Source of the DNA: Lepturacanthus savala
Taxonomy: Eukaryota > Chordata > Actinopteri > Scombriformes > Trichiuridae
Length of the DNA: 64,000 bases
Assembly (NCBI GenBank): GCA_030544235.1
Contig: CM060466.1
Span: 3,743,092-3,807,091, forward strand
Direction of reading: 5' to 3'
Position numbers and translations under genes: made by a program. Below, in pieces: positions 34,168 to 45,607 of the stretch (positions within the stretch are counted from its first letter, which is position 1; each line of letters opens with the position of its first letter). The notes under the pieces were generated by a model, which had not been told where the DNA came from, did not search any database, and was given only the letters and a program-made list of their open reading frames with translations.

Positions 34168-34435
34168 AGGCTGCAACTAACAACTATTCTGATAGTTGAT
34201 TCTTCTATTGATTATTGAAATAATTAATAGATTACTTGCTTGTGTCATAAAATGGTGTAAAATGTCTTTTTTTGTCCAGACCAACAGTCCACAAGACAAA
34301 GATAATCAGTTTATTATAGAAGAGAAGCTGGAACCAGAGAATTTGGACATTTTCTTCTTTAAAATGATTCAAATTGATTGATTGATTATAAAAATAATTG
34401 GCCAATACTCAATTGATTATTTGTTGCAGCTCTAA
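34168..34435. mobile_element. Teleost MITE with GGCTGCAACTAAC/TTGTTGCAGCTCTAA ends
   Basis: It begins AGGCTGCAACTAACAACTAT and ends TTATTTGTTGCAGCTCTAA. The interior includes ACAAAGATAATCAGTTTATT and GAGAAGCTGGAACCAGAGAA, text of a very common fish repeat built on ATCGATTAATCG-like words. No ORF and no clear target duplication. Confidence 0.65.
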
Positions 34436-34484
34436 CAAATGTTGAAATACCAATACCAATATCCCTAACTTATTGTGAGTAGTG
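34436..34484 (-). mobile_element. Tc1-like terminal fragment (family D)
   Basis: ATATCCCTAACTTATTGTGA then GTAGTG, followed by TA, is the inverse of CACTACTCACAATAAGTTAG at 58586. It sits at a TA inside an R1 copy, which resumes at once on the right. Confidence 0.5.
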
Positions 34485-34486
34485 TA

Positions 34487-34855
34487 TATTTTTCATGTTC
34501 TGTAATCTTCCTCAGTGTGATTTCTTTGATTTTATGGATAAATAATTGATTTTAAACTTTTTATTATTATTCATAGCAGGAAAACTGAAAAACAAGCCTG
34601 GAGTTTAAATGGTTAAGAACCGATTCCTATATAAATGCTGCATTCTGGTTGTGGCTCTGCTGCGGCCATCTTGCTCAGGGGTTGTGACCGTTCTCAGTGG
34701 TAGAAAGTGAGTTCTGTGTTGATTTTGGCACCAAAAAAGCTTAAAGATTCATTTATTATTTTTAGATTTCTTTTGATACCAGGTTTAAGTACATAACCTT
34801 TGAGGGATATAGAGATATTCCCTATTTATTGGCATTTATAACAGGAATACTGACA
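34487..34855 (+). repeat. Dispersed repeat R1, copy D (rearranged)
   Basis: TTTTTCATGTTCTGTAATC, TTTATGGATAAATAATTGA, GCGGCCATCTTGCTCAGGG and TTTTGGCACCAAAAAA follow copy C. The CCAGGTTTAAG...ATAACCTTTG segment then appears to the right (34779-34855), where copy C has it on the left, so the order is rearranged or two copies are fused. Confidence 0.6.
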
Positions 34856-34861
34856 AATAGA

Positions 34862-36340
34862 CCTGATGGTGGTGGTGAGGATGGTAGAGATGGTGGTGAT
34901 GGTGATGATAGAGATGGTGGTTGTGGTGATGGTGGTGATGGTAAGGATGGTGATGGTGGTAGTGATGGTGGGGATGATAATGGTGGTGATGGTAGTAATG
35001 GTGATGGTGGTGACGGTGGTGGCAGGTATGGTGGTGATGGTGGTAGGAATGGCGACGGTGGTGGTGGTAGTAATGGTGGTGGTAGTGATGGTGGTGGTAG
35101 TGATGGTGATGGTGATAGTGATGATGGTGGTAGTAATGGTGGTGGTAGGGATGGTGATGGTGGTAGTGATGGTGATAGTGATAGTGATGGTGGGGATGAT
35201 AATGGTGGTGAAGGTAGTAATGGTGGTAATGGTGATGGTGGTGGCGGTGGTGGTAGTGGCAGGTATGGTGGTGATGGTGGTAGGAATGGCGACGGTGGTG
35301 GTGGCAGTAATGGTGGTGGTAGTGATGATGGTGGTAGTGATGGTGGTGCTAGGGATGGTGATGCTAGGGATGGTGATGGTGGTAGTGATGGTGGTAATGG
35401 TGATGGTGGTGGTAGGAATGGCGACGGTGGTGGTACTAATGGTGGTGGTAGTGATGGTGGTGATATTGATGGTGGTGGTAGGGATGGTGATGGTGATGAT
35501 GGTGGTAGTGATGGTGGTGGTAGTGATGGTGGTGGTAGTGATGGTGGTGGTAGGGATGGTGATGGTGGTAGTGATAGTCGTAATGGTGATGTTGGTGGTA
35601 GTGATGTTGGTGGTAGTGATGGTGGTGGTAGGGATGGTGATGGTGGTAGTGATAGTCGTAATGGTGATGGTGGTGGTAGTGATGGTGGTGGTAGTGATGG
35701 TGATGGTGGTGGTACTAATGGTGGTGGTAGTGATGATGGTGGTAGTGATGGTGGTGATATTGATAGTGGTGGTAGGGATGGTGATGGTGATAGTGATGAT
35801 GGTGGTAGTGATGGTGGTGATAGTGATGATGGTGGTAGGGATGGTGATGGTGGTAGTGATAGTCGTAATGGTGATGTTGGTGGTAGTGATGGTGGTGGTA
35901 GTGATGGTGGTGGTAGTAGGGATGGTGATGGTGGTAGTGATAGTCGTAATGGTGATGTTGGTGGTAGTGATGGTGGTGATATTGATGGTGGTGGTAGGGA
36001 TGGTGATGGTGGTAGTGATAGTCGTAATGGTGATGTTGGTGGTAGTGATGGTGGTGGTAGTGATGTTGGTGGTAGTGATGGTGGTGATAGTAGGGATGGT
36101 GATGGTGGTAGTGATAGTCGTAATGGTGATGTTGGTGGTAGTGATGGTGGTGGTAGTGATGGTGGTGATATTGATGGTGGTGGTAGTGATGGTGATGGTG
36201 GTAGTGTTAGTCGTAATGGTGATGTTGGTGGTAGTGATGGTGGTGGTAGGGATGGTGGTGGTAGGGATGGTGATGGTGGTAGTGTTAGTCGTAATGGTGA
36301 TGTTGGTGGTAGTGATGGTGACGGCGGTGGGAGTAGGAGG
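34862..36340. repeat. 1.5-kb GGT/GAT triplet array with higher-order units
   Basis: Nearly every triplet is GGT, GAT, AGT, AAT or GGG on the plus strand, and C is almost absent. An imperfect larger unit around TAGTCGTAATGGTGATG recurs at 35576, 35654, 35861, 35942, 36020, 36116, 36209 and 36287. The spacings are 78, 207, 81, 78, 96, 93 and 78, all multiples of three. Three long ORFs on both strands (Gly/Asp/Ser, Val/Met and Pro/Ser/Leu-rich) coexist because the triplets cannot form stops. They are a product of the repeat. Confidence 0.95.
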
Positions 36341-36429
36341 GCGGCGGTGGTCCTATTTTTGAGCACTGCCATTCTGAAGCATGAGCGTCTCCTCTCTTTT
36401 GCCTCCTCCATCCCTCCCTCTCTTCTCCC

Positions 36430-36740
36430 CCTGGCATCCCATTTCCCTGTGTAATTAGGCTTCTAATTAAGGCTGTGAATGTTGAGAGGATGAATGCCCA
36501 CTGTCGGCCCTGCCTCTCTCCCTCTCTCTCTGCATGGAGCCTGCTCGCTGCAACACAAAGAGCCAGCACTGCCTCCCCTGACAAATTATGTTTTTTTCTG
36601 TTAATATTGAGCTGTGGTTTGGTGTTTTCAGCCTGCTCCATGAAACCAGCATTAGGTCATAAAATGCAAATACGCGTTGCGTGCATGAAACCGGGGTTAT
36701 ATACAGTATATAGCATAGTCCCCCACCACTAAAAATTATT
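36430..36740. promoter_or_regulatory. Candidate conserved non-coding block
   Basis: GTGTAATTAGGCTTCTAATT followed by AAGGCTGTGAATG carries two TAATTA homeodomain sites 9 bp apart. Further right, CAGCATTAGGTCATAAAATG and CAAATACGCGTTGCGTGCAT are complex and non-repetitive. It adjoins the triplet array. Conservation not tested. Confidence 0.35.
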
Positions 36741-36880
36741 ATATTTAGGAGTCACAACTAAAAGCAGGCAACCGTAGCATTAAAATGCTAATTTTAATGC
36801 CATCAAATCATTCCAATAACTTCCCTAATGTATCACTCAAAAATATTGGTATTTAAACATGTCAAATCATAGACCATATA

Positions 36881-37514
36881 CAATTGTGTTCAAAATAACA
36901 GCAGTGTGTTTAAAAAGCCAAAATCCTTTGAAATTTGTTTATTTCGATGCATTGGAAACACTGCATTTTATGTCCTAAATCAAAATGTGTACAGAAAATG
37001 AAGAAAACATAAAATTAGGCTTTTCAAATAAATAGCAGTGTCTGTGTTTTTCATTACAAACTCAAATATTTACTGTTTATACTGAGAAATCTTCAGGCTT
37101 TAGCATTCCTGTGAATCACTAAACTGATAAACCACGGTTTCTAAAAACTGCTTCACATCTGTGTTACATGGAGTCGACCAACTCCTGGCACCCATGAACG
37201 GTTATTTTAGCCTCACAGTTCCCCTGAATTTGTTGGTTTTGCCTCAGAAACAACATTTATGATGTCACCCTACATGTTTTTAAATGGGATTAAGGTTTGA
37301 GGATTGGGTTGGAGAATTCATAAACTTTAATTTTGTTGGTCTGGAACCAAGATGCTGCTGGATAACTGGTGTGCTTGGGGAAGTTGTCACATTTCAAGGG
37401 CATTTCCTCTTCACTATAAGGCAACATGATCTCTTTAAATGTTTTATTATAGGCAAACTGATCCCTTGTCTTCTTGCTGAAGAGGAAAAACCAACCAACC
37501 AAGTCAACAAACAC
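36881..37514 (-). pseudogene. Tc1-like transposase C-terminal remnant (family E), minus strand
   Basis: The left terminus is CAATTGTGTTCAAAATAACA after a TA at 36879-36880. Read on the minus strand, 37514-37290 gives a 74-residue frame with SEEEMPLK and DNFPKHTS, a variant of the DNDPKHTS motif of Tc1 DD34E transposases, then SWFQTNKIKV. Further on, in another frame, NPI is followed by a stop (37280-37282) where NPIENLW carries the catalytic Glu. It is therefore frameshifted and dead. The N-terminal DNA-binding region is absent. Confidence 0.8.
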
Positions 37515-37519
37515 TGAAT

Positions 37520-37903
37520 TTATGCCACAGTTTACTCTGAAGAAAGTGAAGCATCATGATATGGGGAAGTTTTTCTTGCTATGGTGTCAGGTCTATTTAT
37601 CACATACCAGGGATCATGGATCAGTTTGCATATATCAAAATATTTGAAGAGGTCATATTGCCTTTTGCTGAAGAGGAAATGCCCTTAAAATATGAGTTTC
37701 AACAATAAAACACCTTGTAAATCAGGCATCTTGGTTCCAAACCAACAAGTTATGGAGTGGCCAACCCAATCCCTGGACCTTAATCCCATTGAAAACTTGT
37801 AGGGTGACGTCATAAATGTTGTTTCTGAGGAAAAAACAAGAAATTTAGAACAATTGTGAGGCTGAAATAACTGTTCATAGGTACCAGAAGTTGGTCAACT
37901 CAG
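37520..37903 (+). pseudogene. Tc1-like transposase C-terminal remnant (family E), plus strand
   Basis: The plus-strand frame reads GIMDQFAYIKIFEEV and EEEMPLK, then a stop at 37706-37708 where the DNDPKHTS motif should begin. After a frameshift, MEWPTQSLDLNPIENL follows from 37752, with a stop at 37800-37802 in place of the conserved Trp. Catalytic Glu is present but the Asp motif is lost. It faces the minus-strand remnant at 36881-37514, so the two form an inverted pair. Confidence 0.8.
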
Positions 37904-38689
37904 ATTTTTAATGTCACTAATATTTAGTATTCATATCTATAAGGGGAAATTTGTGTTTTAAGAGAATATATAGATATCAGATAGAATATCAGATAGAATT
38001 ACTACACTGAACAATCAGGACACAAGTCTATTCATTGGATTTTACTGCCTAGATCCTTGTCTTTAAAACCATTGTATCAGGTCTTTTTTGCTTGTGATGA
38101 GGCAAAGTATCCTTATCTTGTGTTGAAATGACAGTTGAAGTGTAGATAGATGTCACACTTTTTTACAACATACATGACAACACCATATAAATCAGATTTT
38201 AAAGCCTATGCTATAAAATTGGCTGCTAGTTAGTTAGTTGTGATTTTATGGTAATCATGTGACCAAAGCCCACATGATCCTATAAGCCACAAAATACACA
38301 GCTGCAAAGATGAAACTTCTCATACAAGACAAACAAATGTCTCTACAAATTTAATCTCAGGGCAGATCACATGAGTGCGTTTAACCCTTTTTAGTCTTTG
38401 TCTTCAATCACACCTAAATCACATAGTAATTAAGCATTTTCTCTTTAAGGAAACAGATAATCTACCTGTTACTATAACTCTTGTTTTAACATATGGTTCT
38501 ACACTACTAAGACAATGTTTTAGGTTTGCACCAGACATCAACAGGGTTTTTTATGTCCTTGCATGCAGAAGGTACAATTTGCACTAGGTGTCACACGGAA
38601 TGCATACATTTCAGCAGCAGGAAAAAATAAGAAGGTGTCAACAGCTGCATCATATGTTCAGTATGTTTGTGTGCGGAATATAAACCGAC
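37904..38689. other. No recognisable gene
   Basis: AT-rich, with an immediate repeat of ATATCAGATAGA near 37975-37997. Confidence 0.4.
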
Positions 38690-38830
38690 TAATCCTGTGT
38701 CAGCTCTTCTCTTTCCTGGTCTGTCCTTGAGCAAGACACTGTACCCCTCCATATCTCAGCAGCACTGTTCAGTATCTGATCCTGTACTCAGATTAGGTTA
38801 CCAAAAACAGAACTTTGTAAAATTGCGTCA
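38690..38830 (+). repeat. SINE-like teleost repeat
   Basis: CTGTCCTTGAGCAAGACACT, CCCTCCATATCTCAGCAGC and CTCAGATTAGGTTACCAAAA match a repeat I recall as frequent in fish genomes. The GAGCAAGACACT core resembles tRNA-derived SINE bodies, but I could not place A and B boxes with confidence. Confidence 0.45.
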
Positions 38831-39622
38831 CAAAATTACATAAAAGGGGCAATTTGTTCCATTTGTGAAGCATTTTACATGCTTTAACAGCCTGTGGAAG
38901 AACCTTTATGTGACGGGTTCAGGTTGGGGGAACATGTACGCTTCCATGTGCATTTCTGATGCTAATGTATCTACAGGATCCACCACAACATACACTGGTA
39001 TGATATTACCAAAAAGCAGCAATATAAAATCCACGTTTTACTGTTTAGTTATAAAAAAAATGTGTCTTTTACTTTGAAGGAGGAAAAATCACATTATCAG
39101 GAAATCCTGTTTTCAGAAATCCTGATTGAACTCTTTAAAAAAATAAAATAAAAACACCTCCAGGACACATTTGTTGCAGCAAGCATGAATACCAGAGCCT
39201 AAAATTAGAACGTTTCTGAAAGTTACACGTGTCTCACCTCTAAACTGGTTATAATCAGCACTGAGGATGAGTATAGTCTGTATGTGACCTGCCAGGTGGA
39301 GGATGTCCAGCCATCATGCGGATATTTGTTATATTTATGCTCCCAATCCCCTCTTCAACCCCACCCATTCGATTAGTTCAAAGGCCCAACATGTAGAGAG
39401 CCTCAGTCGGATATATGGAGACCCACCTGACGACACACACACACACACACACACACACAGCGGACAGATGTGGTTGAGTGGAGTGCAGCCAGATGGACGG
39501 ATAGATGGAGGTGCATATGGATTGGATGATGCGTGGGCTTTAAGTGAGTGTGTGTGTTTATTCATGTTGGCCTGGTGGGTGTGGGTATGAGGGGGGTCAC
39601 TGGGTAAGTACTTGTTTATGAT

Positions 39623-39657
<35 letters not shown>

Positions 39658-39954
39658 ATTAATGTAATACAGAGTGAAACAGCTGAACGGTTCAAATTTA
39701 AAGTGTGACAGCAGCAGAAACGATGACGGCTGAGTTTCCTGCCAACACAGACAGCTGCATTTCACTTTGAAATCATCTCAATCACTCCCTCATGATCCAC
39801 TCCTTAGATACTGGTTGTCTTAAGAACCCTTTATGTGTTTTTGGATTTGAACATGTTTAATATTGTTGGCAGATATTGCAATTTCGATTTTATTCATGAT
39901 TTTCTTTCAATTTCAGTGTAAAGCAACATTTACATGTATCACAGAAAGTCACTG
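38831..39954. other. No recognisable gene; (AC)13 and (TG)15 microsatellites
   Basis: (AC)13 at 39433-39459 and (TG)15 at 39625-39656 lie about 170 bp apart in opposite orientation. ORFs here pass through them and are not coding. Confidence 0.45.
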
Positions 39955-40215
39955 AGAAACTGAGATGTTATCAGGTAAAAATATCTTGTTTTTGGTACAA
40001 TTAGTCCCGTCTTGAGTAGAATTATCTTATTCCACTGGCAGAAAATGTTGCTTAACTTTGCAGATTTTTCTTGATTTTGGTCAATTTAATCTTTTTATTA
40101 AACAAAATATTAGTTAATCGACCAAATCGGGAAAAAAACATGAAATAAGATACATTATCTGCCAGTGGAATGAGATAATTCTGCTAAATAGACTAATTGT
40201 ACCAAAAACTGAAGA
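39955..40215. mobile_element. Family P MITE, copy 3
   Basis: It runs from ACTGAGATGTTATCAGG and TTTTTGGTACAATTAGTCC to the inverted GACTAATTGTACCAAAAACT. The outer CACTGCAA is mutated on the left. The halves pair as a long hairpin. Confidence 0.7.
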
Positions 40216-40371
40216 ATGAAAACTAAAGACAAGAATTGATTTCAATGTCATTGAGTGTTACGGCAACATCAGAACGTAACTAGAGCGAAAAAGTCTCTGA
40301 AATAAGTTTTTTTTGGTATTAAAATGTGGAATATGCAGGATTTCTATAAAACACCATATATACAAACTCAT

Positions 40372-40545
40372 AACTTCAATCTTATTGGTTTGGAACCAAG
40401 ATGCTGCTCGTTACCGGTGTGTTTGGAGTCGTTGTCTTGTTAATAACTCACATTTTAAGGGCATTTCCTCTTCAGCATGACTTCTTCAAGTATTTTGATA
40501 TATGCAAACTGATCCATGATCCCTGGTAGGTGATAAAACTACAAA
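40372..40545 (-). pseudogene. Tc1-like transposase fragment (family E), minus strand
   Basis: On the minus strand it reads through TCATGGATCAGTTTGCATAT (the MDQFAY region) to a DNDSKHTGN variant of DNDPKHTS (around 40430) and then the CAAGATTGAAG end of the WFQTNKIEV block. It belongs to the same family as 36881-37903. Both ends are missing and frames are broken. Confidence 0.7.
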
Positions 40546-41690
40546 AGTCACCATTTATGACCAATCAGAAGCCACCACATGGGCAGGGCTGGATGTTTGC
40601 TGTCTGAGCAGCAGGAGGAGGTTTGTATGAATGCAGGCAGGCAGCTATGAAGGGAGGTATTTACTCAATAACTGCTCATCCAATCAACTTCACAGTTGGT
40701 GGACGTCCTATTGAAGACCGAAGCAATGAATTCCAACATTTCCCTACATTTTTGTGATGCCGCATTTTTTTCTAATATCACATAATTCTTTCAAAATAGA
40801 CCCAAAATACTGCCCATGGGTAATAAAAATGTGAAGTTTGTATGAGGTTTTTTAGAAAGCTGCAACTAACAATAGCAGCAGCCAAACAATTTGCCCATTC
40901 CAGACTGGCAGAATCTTTAATAAGGAGCTAAGAGCCTATTTTCAGATATTGGAGAGAGCTAAGTGGTCTATTACGCTGTATGTCAGATTCCAGTATGTGG
41001 CATAACTGCACATGAGTGAGCACACAAGCGTCTCACAAACATCATCAGACAGGCCGAGTTATAATCAATCAAACGCAATAGAAGCAGCCTAATTATACAC
41101 ACATCACATGTTGAGGGGAAACCAATTACAAAACAGCTCTGATGACCTGAAGAATGTGATGATGCCCCCCTCGATAGAAGATCCGCGGTTCAGACTCAGT
41201 TTGCAGCTGTTATTTTTTCATTTAAATCAAAGCAGAGCCATAAAACAGACTGGACTTTAGTGTCTACCATCACACAGGCTGTAGGAGCAATGGTATGAGC
41301 TTCTCTCTGTGTGGCTGAAGGCTCTGGTGGTGGTGGAGCTGCTCCCCCTCCATGATTTACCGTGGGCCTACATGGTGATCATGTGGAGCAGATGTGAGCC
41401 GGAACCAGCTGGGTCTTAGAAAAAGCTGTGCAGTGGTAGTGGGAGGCCGGTGGCTGAGGTTCTGCTGCTCTTTTAGCTTTCTGAAACGCCAACATGTGCA
41501 TTTATCATCTCCTGGTTAAAACCGGGTATGAGATAAAACTGGAAAGACTTTTACCATGTAGAAGTCTACGTCAAATAAATTCCTTAGATTCTTCACATCA
41601 CTATTCTTTAGTATTTTTCTTCAATGCTGCAGACAATCAAGAACAAGCTCTCTCCTCTATTGAAAAATATAGTGATATTTAGCATGGAAC
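40546..41690. other. Unique sequence, partly enhancer-like; no gene
   Basis: 40880-41160 and 41200-41470 are complex and GC-richer than their neighbours. They include AATAAGGAGCTAAGAGCC and ATGATTTACCGTGGGCC. No domain in the short ORFs. Confidence 0.25.
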
Positions 41691-43509
41691 AGTAACATGA
41701 ATGCAAATCCATTTTGTCCATTTTCATCCATCCTTCACCTGGCCAACACCAGATCTCATCTCAATGTACATTGATATTTGGTCTAGGAACCATCCATTCA
41801 TTTGCTCGTATTGGAGGCGTGGTTTAATGAAAACCCAGAGTCGTTTATTGGGCATTATGAATGTATAGCCAATCGTATCGAACATACACAAGTTTAATGC
41901 TAAAAGTTGCTCAATTTTAAAGATAAACTTGCAGTCGAAATTACTTCAAACACTTTCTAATGCTGCATCCAAAGGTAAATTAGCATCTGCTGCCATGTTG
42001 AATTCACAGTTATCAACAAAGTCGCTTCAGTGTTTCGTCGTCTTCTCGCTGCATCCTCCTCTGTTCTGTGATTGGCTCCATAGATGAAGAGAAAACTGTG
42101 TCCTTGGTGTCCAGACTAAATTTCACAGTGAATTGAATTTGTGTGCAGTGAAGGATGAGTAAACCCAGGCAAGCGAAGACCAGTACCACCAGAAACCATC
42201 ACTACCTGATATGTAACCTAGGTCCAGCGTGAGATAGAAGAAGAAGATGAAGACAAGATGGCTGAACTTTTCAAAGAAAAACTGTACAAGTTGGTGCAAA
42301 CATAAGAAATAGGTGCAGGTTTTTTTTTTGTTCTGAATTTCTTTAAGCGACTTGCTAGGTTTGCTAAAGTAGCAAGCTAGCATCCTCAGACGTTTTCAAT
42401 ATGCTTTCTTCTGGATATTTTTCATGCTAAAATTCTAAATGTCTGTGAAATCCACTTATTTTTTGCACAACTTTGTGTAAGTTGAGATCAAGGTCTCTTT
42501 TCCAAGAGATCTTGATCTCAATGCTCAAGAGGTCGGCAGCACACGTCACAAAGCTGGAAAAAAGACATTAAATTAAATACTATATTAAAAACTACAGTGC
42601 AGCAGAAACACTTTGATGATTAAGTGCAACATACAAAACATAAAATGCTGTTATTCTCCAGTTTTTGAAAATTAACCCATGCAAAACTGGACTCAGACAG
42701 ACATTATTAGCAGTAGTAGCTGCTGAACATAATGAGCCTAAATTACCGGAGCTATTGTATTAGAGGTGCACCATTAATTATTTTATTAATAGGGTACCTA
42801 GCAGCCATACAAATTTACCCTCTTTAAATTGTAATACACTAATAGCATAACTGTTTAATAATGTAATAAAAGTGCTCCTAAATTTTGGTCGATAACATTA
42901 TTGGCTGATAATAAGTTATTACATTATTAGCAAAAAACGTATTACCTTTTATTACTTATTATTGGCCTGCTATATTTTAAAGAGGGCACATTTATGCTAC
43001 ATGCTATAGACATAAGAGGAAAACTGTGTGTAAAATGGTGCATTTAATAATATAATTTATCTGCCATGACCGACAAGTCTTGTAGATACTTGCCTATAAA
43101 GATGCTGCAGTTGAATCTCTATAAAAACGCCTGTAAGAACAGTGGGTGGGCTGCAGTTAAACAGGCTATAGTGAGTGTGTGATAGAGCGTGCAGCGTCAT
43201 TAAGTTACAGTGGTGGGGGAACGGCATGGTATGATGCAATTTTATTCATTAGTGGTCTGATGGATGTTCAGCTGCCTGCGATTAGGAGGAGTAAACAGCA
43301 GCTGTTCACTGGAGTGAAAGTTGTTCTGTCTGGAAGGTCATAACACTGTCGGAGAGAAATAGAGTCTGCAGTTCAAACAGGATACAGCTGATTCATGAGG
43401 AAAAAAGAGGAGTCAAAGTCTCTGTCCAGAATGGATCCATTAGCAGTTTGATCATGAAATCGAAGTTTTGATCTTTGGCTAAATTCAGACTGCAGGGCTT
43501 AACCTTAAA
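41691..43509. other. No recognisable gene
   Basis: AT-rich. TATTTGGTCTAGGAACCATC and GGAGGCGTGGTTTAATG around 41780-41825 are reminiscent of a fish repeat, but no second copy is present here. The minus-strand ORF at 42123-42383 has no domain. Confidence 0.35.
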
Positions 43510-44035
43510 ATAAAAAACCTCCGGATCCAGTTTCAGCATTGAGTTTTATTCATAAATCACAGTAGAAAACCTCAGTTCAAACACTAAATAAAGTGTTTTT
43601 ATCTGTAGTCAAACACAGTGTTACTGTTACAGCATCAATATATATCATCAATATCCACATCATCGATAAAATAAGAAAATATTTAATGTAGATTATCTTA
43701 CAGAATATATTCTCCATGTTCTGGAATAATCCTCATTGTGATTTATATGATTTTATGGACAAATAATTCATCTTTAAACTCTAATTATTGAACTTTGCAT
43801 TGCAGATAATTTGGCTTAGTTCATGTTTTTTTTCTGATTTGTGTCCTTTTGGTCTTGTTTTAAGTTTTAAATAGAGTATTTTACACAATTTTAGTTCAAT
43901 ATTCTAACTAGATTTGCTCTGTAACAGCAACATAATTAGATTCTGACTCTTCTGTAGTCACCTCACATGTTGTAGATTTCAGATTTGTAGATTTTGATAC
44001 CAGGTTTAAGGACAATAACCTTTATGGTTGCTAAA
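43510..44035 (+). repeat. Dispersed repeat R1, copy E
   Basis: Aligns with the left two-thirds of copy C: GAGTTTTATTCATAAATCAC, CACTAAATAAAGTG, CATCAATATATATCATCAAT and TTCTGACTCTTCTGTAGTCA, ending after AATAACCTTTATGGTTG. It lacks the tail with the YY1-like motif. Confidence 0.7.
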
Positions 44036-44235
44036 TAGATAATATGACAAATTCCTAATGCATACAACCTAATGGAGTCCCATTGACTTACATAGCATGA
44101 ACCTCCCCTGAGACTATGTTTACAACTTTTTATCTTATATAGATTTTTTTTTAGTATATTATTTAGGCGTCTTATGTAGTAAAATCATTTTTTTACCATG
44201 TCTAAGTAATATTTCATGCGATAGAGGGTTAAAAA

Positions 44236-44293
44236 GTTCAGATACAGGTCACATTGGGGTGAAAAAACTCAGATTCGGGTGCACGGACTTTAA
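44236..44293 (+). repeat. Dispersed repeat R2, copy 2
   Basis: TTCAGATACAGGTCACATTG and CTCAGATTCGGGTGCACGG match the copy at 13571-13656. It directly follows GAGGGTTAA, the inner form of a TTAA-MITE end. Confidence 0.5.
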
Positions 44294-44369
44294 ACCTGAT
44301 CTCATGAAGAACAGCTGAACTTTGCACTGAAGCGTGTTCAGGTTAGAGCTGCAGGGGAAAGGCCGCCGC

Positions 44370-44660
44370 CACAGGTCTGCGGTTCAGGCAGAAGTCTGCG
44401 GATCAGAAGGCCGTGGGGCCGGAGCAGCAGCAGATGGTTGACAGGGAAGCTGCTTGACATGCATTAACGTTCATCCAGGCACACGCAAGGGAGGAAAAAG
44501 ACAAAGAGCGAGAGACACTTCTTTCATTTCTCCCTGCCGAGGTGTTCAGCTTATGCATAAGCAGCTCCGGTCTGCTCAGAAGTCATTATATTCTCCTATT
44601 CATGAGCAGCCAGACAGAAGCTGAGATGCAGGATTCCAGGTTGGAGGAATATATTCACTG
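44370..44660. promoter_or_regulatory. Candidate conserved non-coding block
   Basis: Non-repetitive GC-richer sequence, such as CAGCTTATGCATAAGCAGC (a palindromic TTATGCATAA) and CTCCTATTCATGAGCAGCC. No coding signal. Conservation untested. Confidence 0.3.
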
Positions 44661-45023
44661 AGGCAGCGATGGGATGGTTAATGTTGATGCTGAGGCTAGA
44701 AACAGCAGAAATATAAATGTGACAATGTTATACAACATACCTGGATGTTTCTCAGCTGCTTTCGGATTATTTTCCCTGCATAGATATTCTCCAGTATTAT
44801 ATAATATTAAAAAAAAAGGCTACAACCAAATAACAAGGCTATTCCTTCTGAAAATCTAAGAATACATGTATTTATTTGTTTTTACTCATCAGTACAATTA
44901 GATAAGAACATTATATTATAGCAGAAAGCTAAATATCATTAATTTACTAATGATTCTCTGTCAAACTCAACAGAACTGGACCAGGCAGGTGACAGACTAC
45001 AGTGGAGAACTATACTTTTAATG
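44661..45023. other. No recognisable gene
   Basis: AT-rich sequence. The ORF at 44674-44859 has no domain. Confidence 0.4.
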
Positions 45024-45607
45024 AGGGCTGCAAAGGAGCCGGAAATTTCCAGTAAATGTTCACAAACTTTCCACGGGAAGGTAAGTGGAATATTAGAAAT
45101 ATGTATATTCATTTATATTCATATACAGCAGGTATGTATTCTCCTGGAGTGGATTTTTTTTGAGTCTTAAAGGAAATTTTTGGCACTTTTCAACATGCTG
45201 CTGCATTTTTGCAGCATTCATCACAACATTCACACACATACAAAGACTTACAGAGGGAGAAAAAGGGTAAATGAACTGAAAAATAGCTATATAATATTTG
45301 CAAGTTAAACATTAATACCATTGTAGATGAAATATATTTACCCCATAATATCAAAACTTACTTTATATAGTCTGCAGCTCAAATGGCTTCAATTGTCTTA
45401 TGCTTTAGGCTCAAAAGCATGTGATTGAGGAGTGTAGTTGAATTAAATCGGATTGTTTTAGTAAAGATTATGCAACAATATATTTCACCAAATATATTTA
45501 AGTTCCTTGTTAAGGGCCAACCTTTAATTTTGTACATTTTGTTTATTTCCCATTTATTTTAAATTAAAAGTTTCCAACTTTGAAAATTCCCACAATTTTT
45601 CAATCCT
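45024..45607. mobile_element. hAT-like non-autonomous element
   Basis: The left end is AGGGCTGCAAAGGAGCCGG followed by AAATTTCC. The right end, CTTTGAAAATTCCCACAAT through TTTTCAATCCT, is a diverged inverse. Similar ends mark a known teleost hAT family. ACTTTTAA (45014-45021) and ACTTCTAA (45608-45615) match at 7 of 8 bases, but the left copy stands 2 bp away from the terminus, so the duplication is tentative. Confidence 0.55.

Noticed and set aside
34822..36454. ORFs of 541, 529 and 498 codons on both strands
   Set aside because: All are translations of a triplet array whose units cannot form stop codons. They coexist in several frames and have no non-repeat domain.
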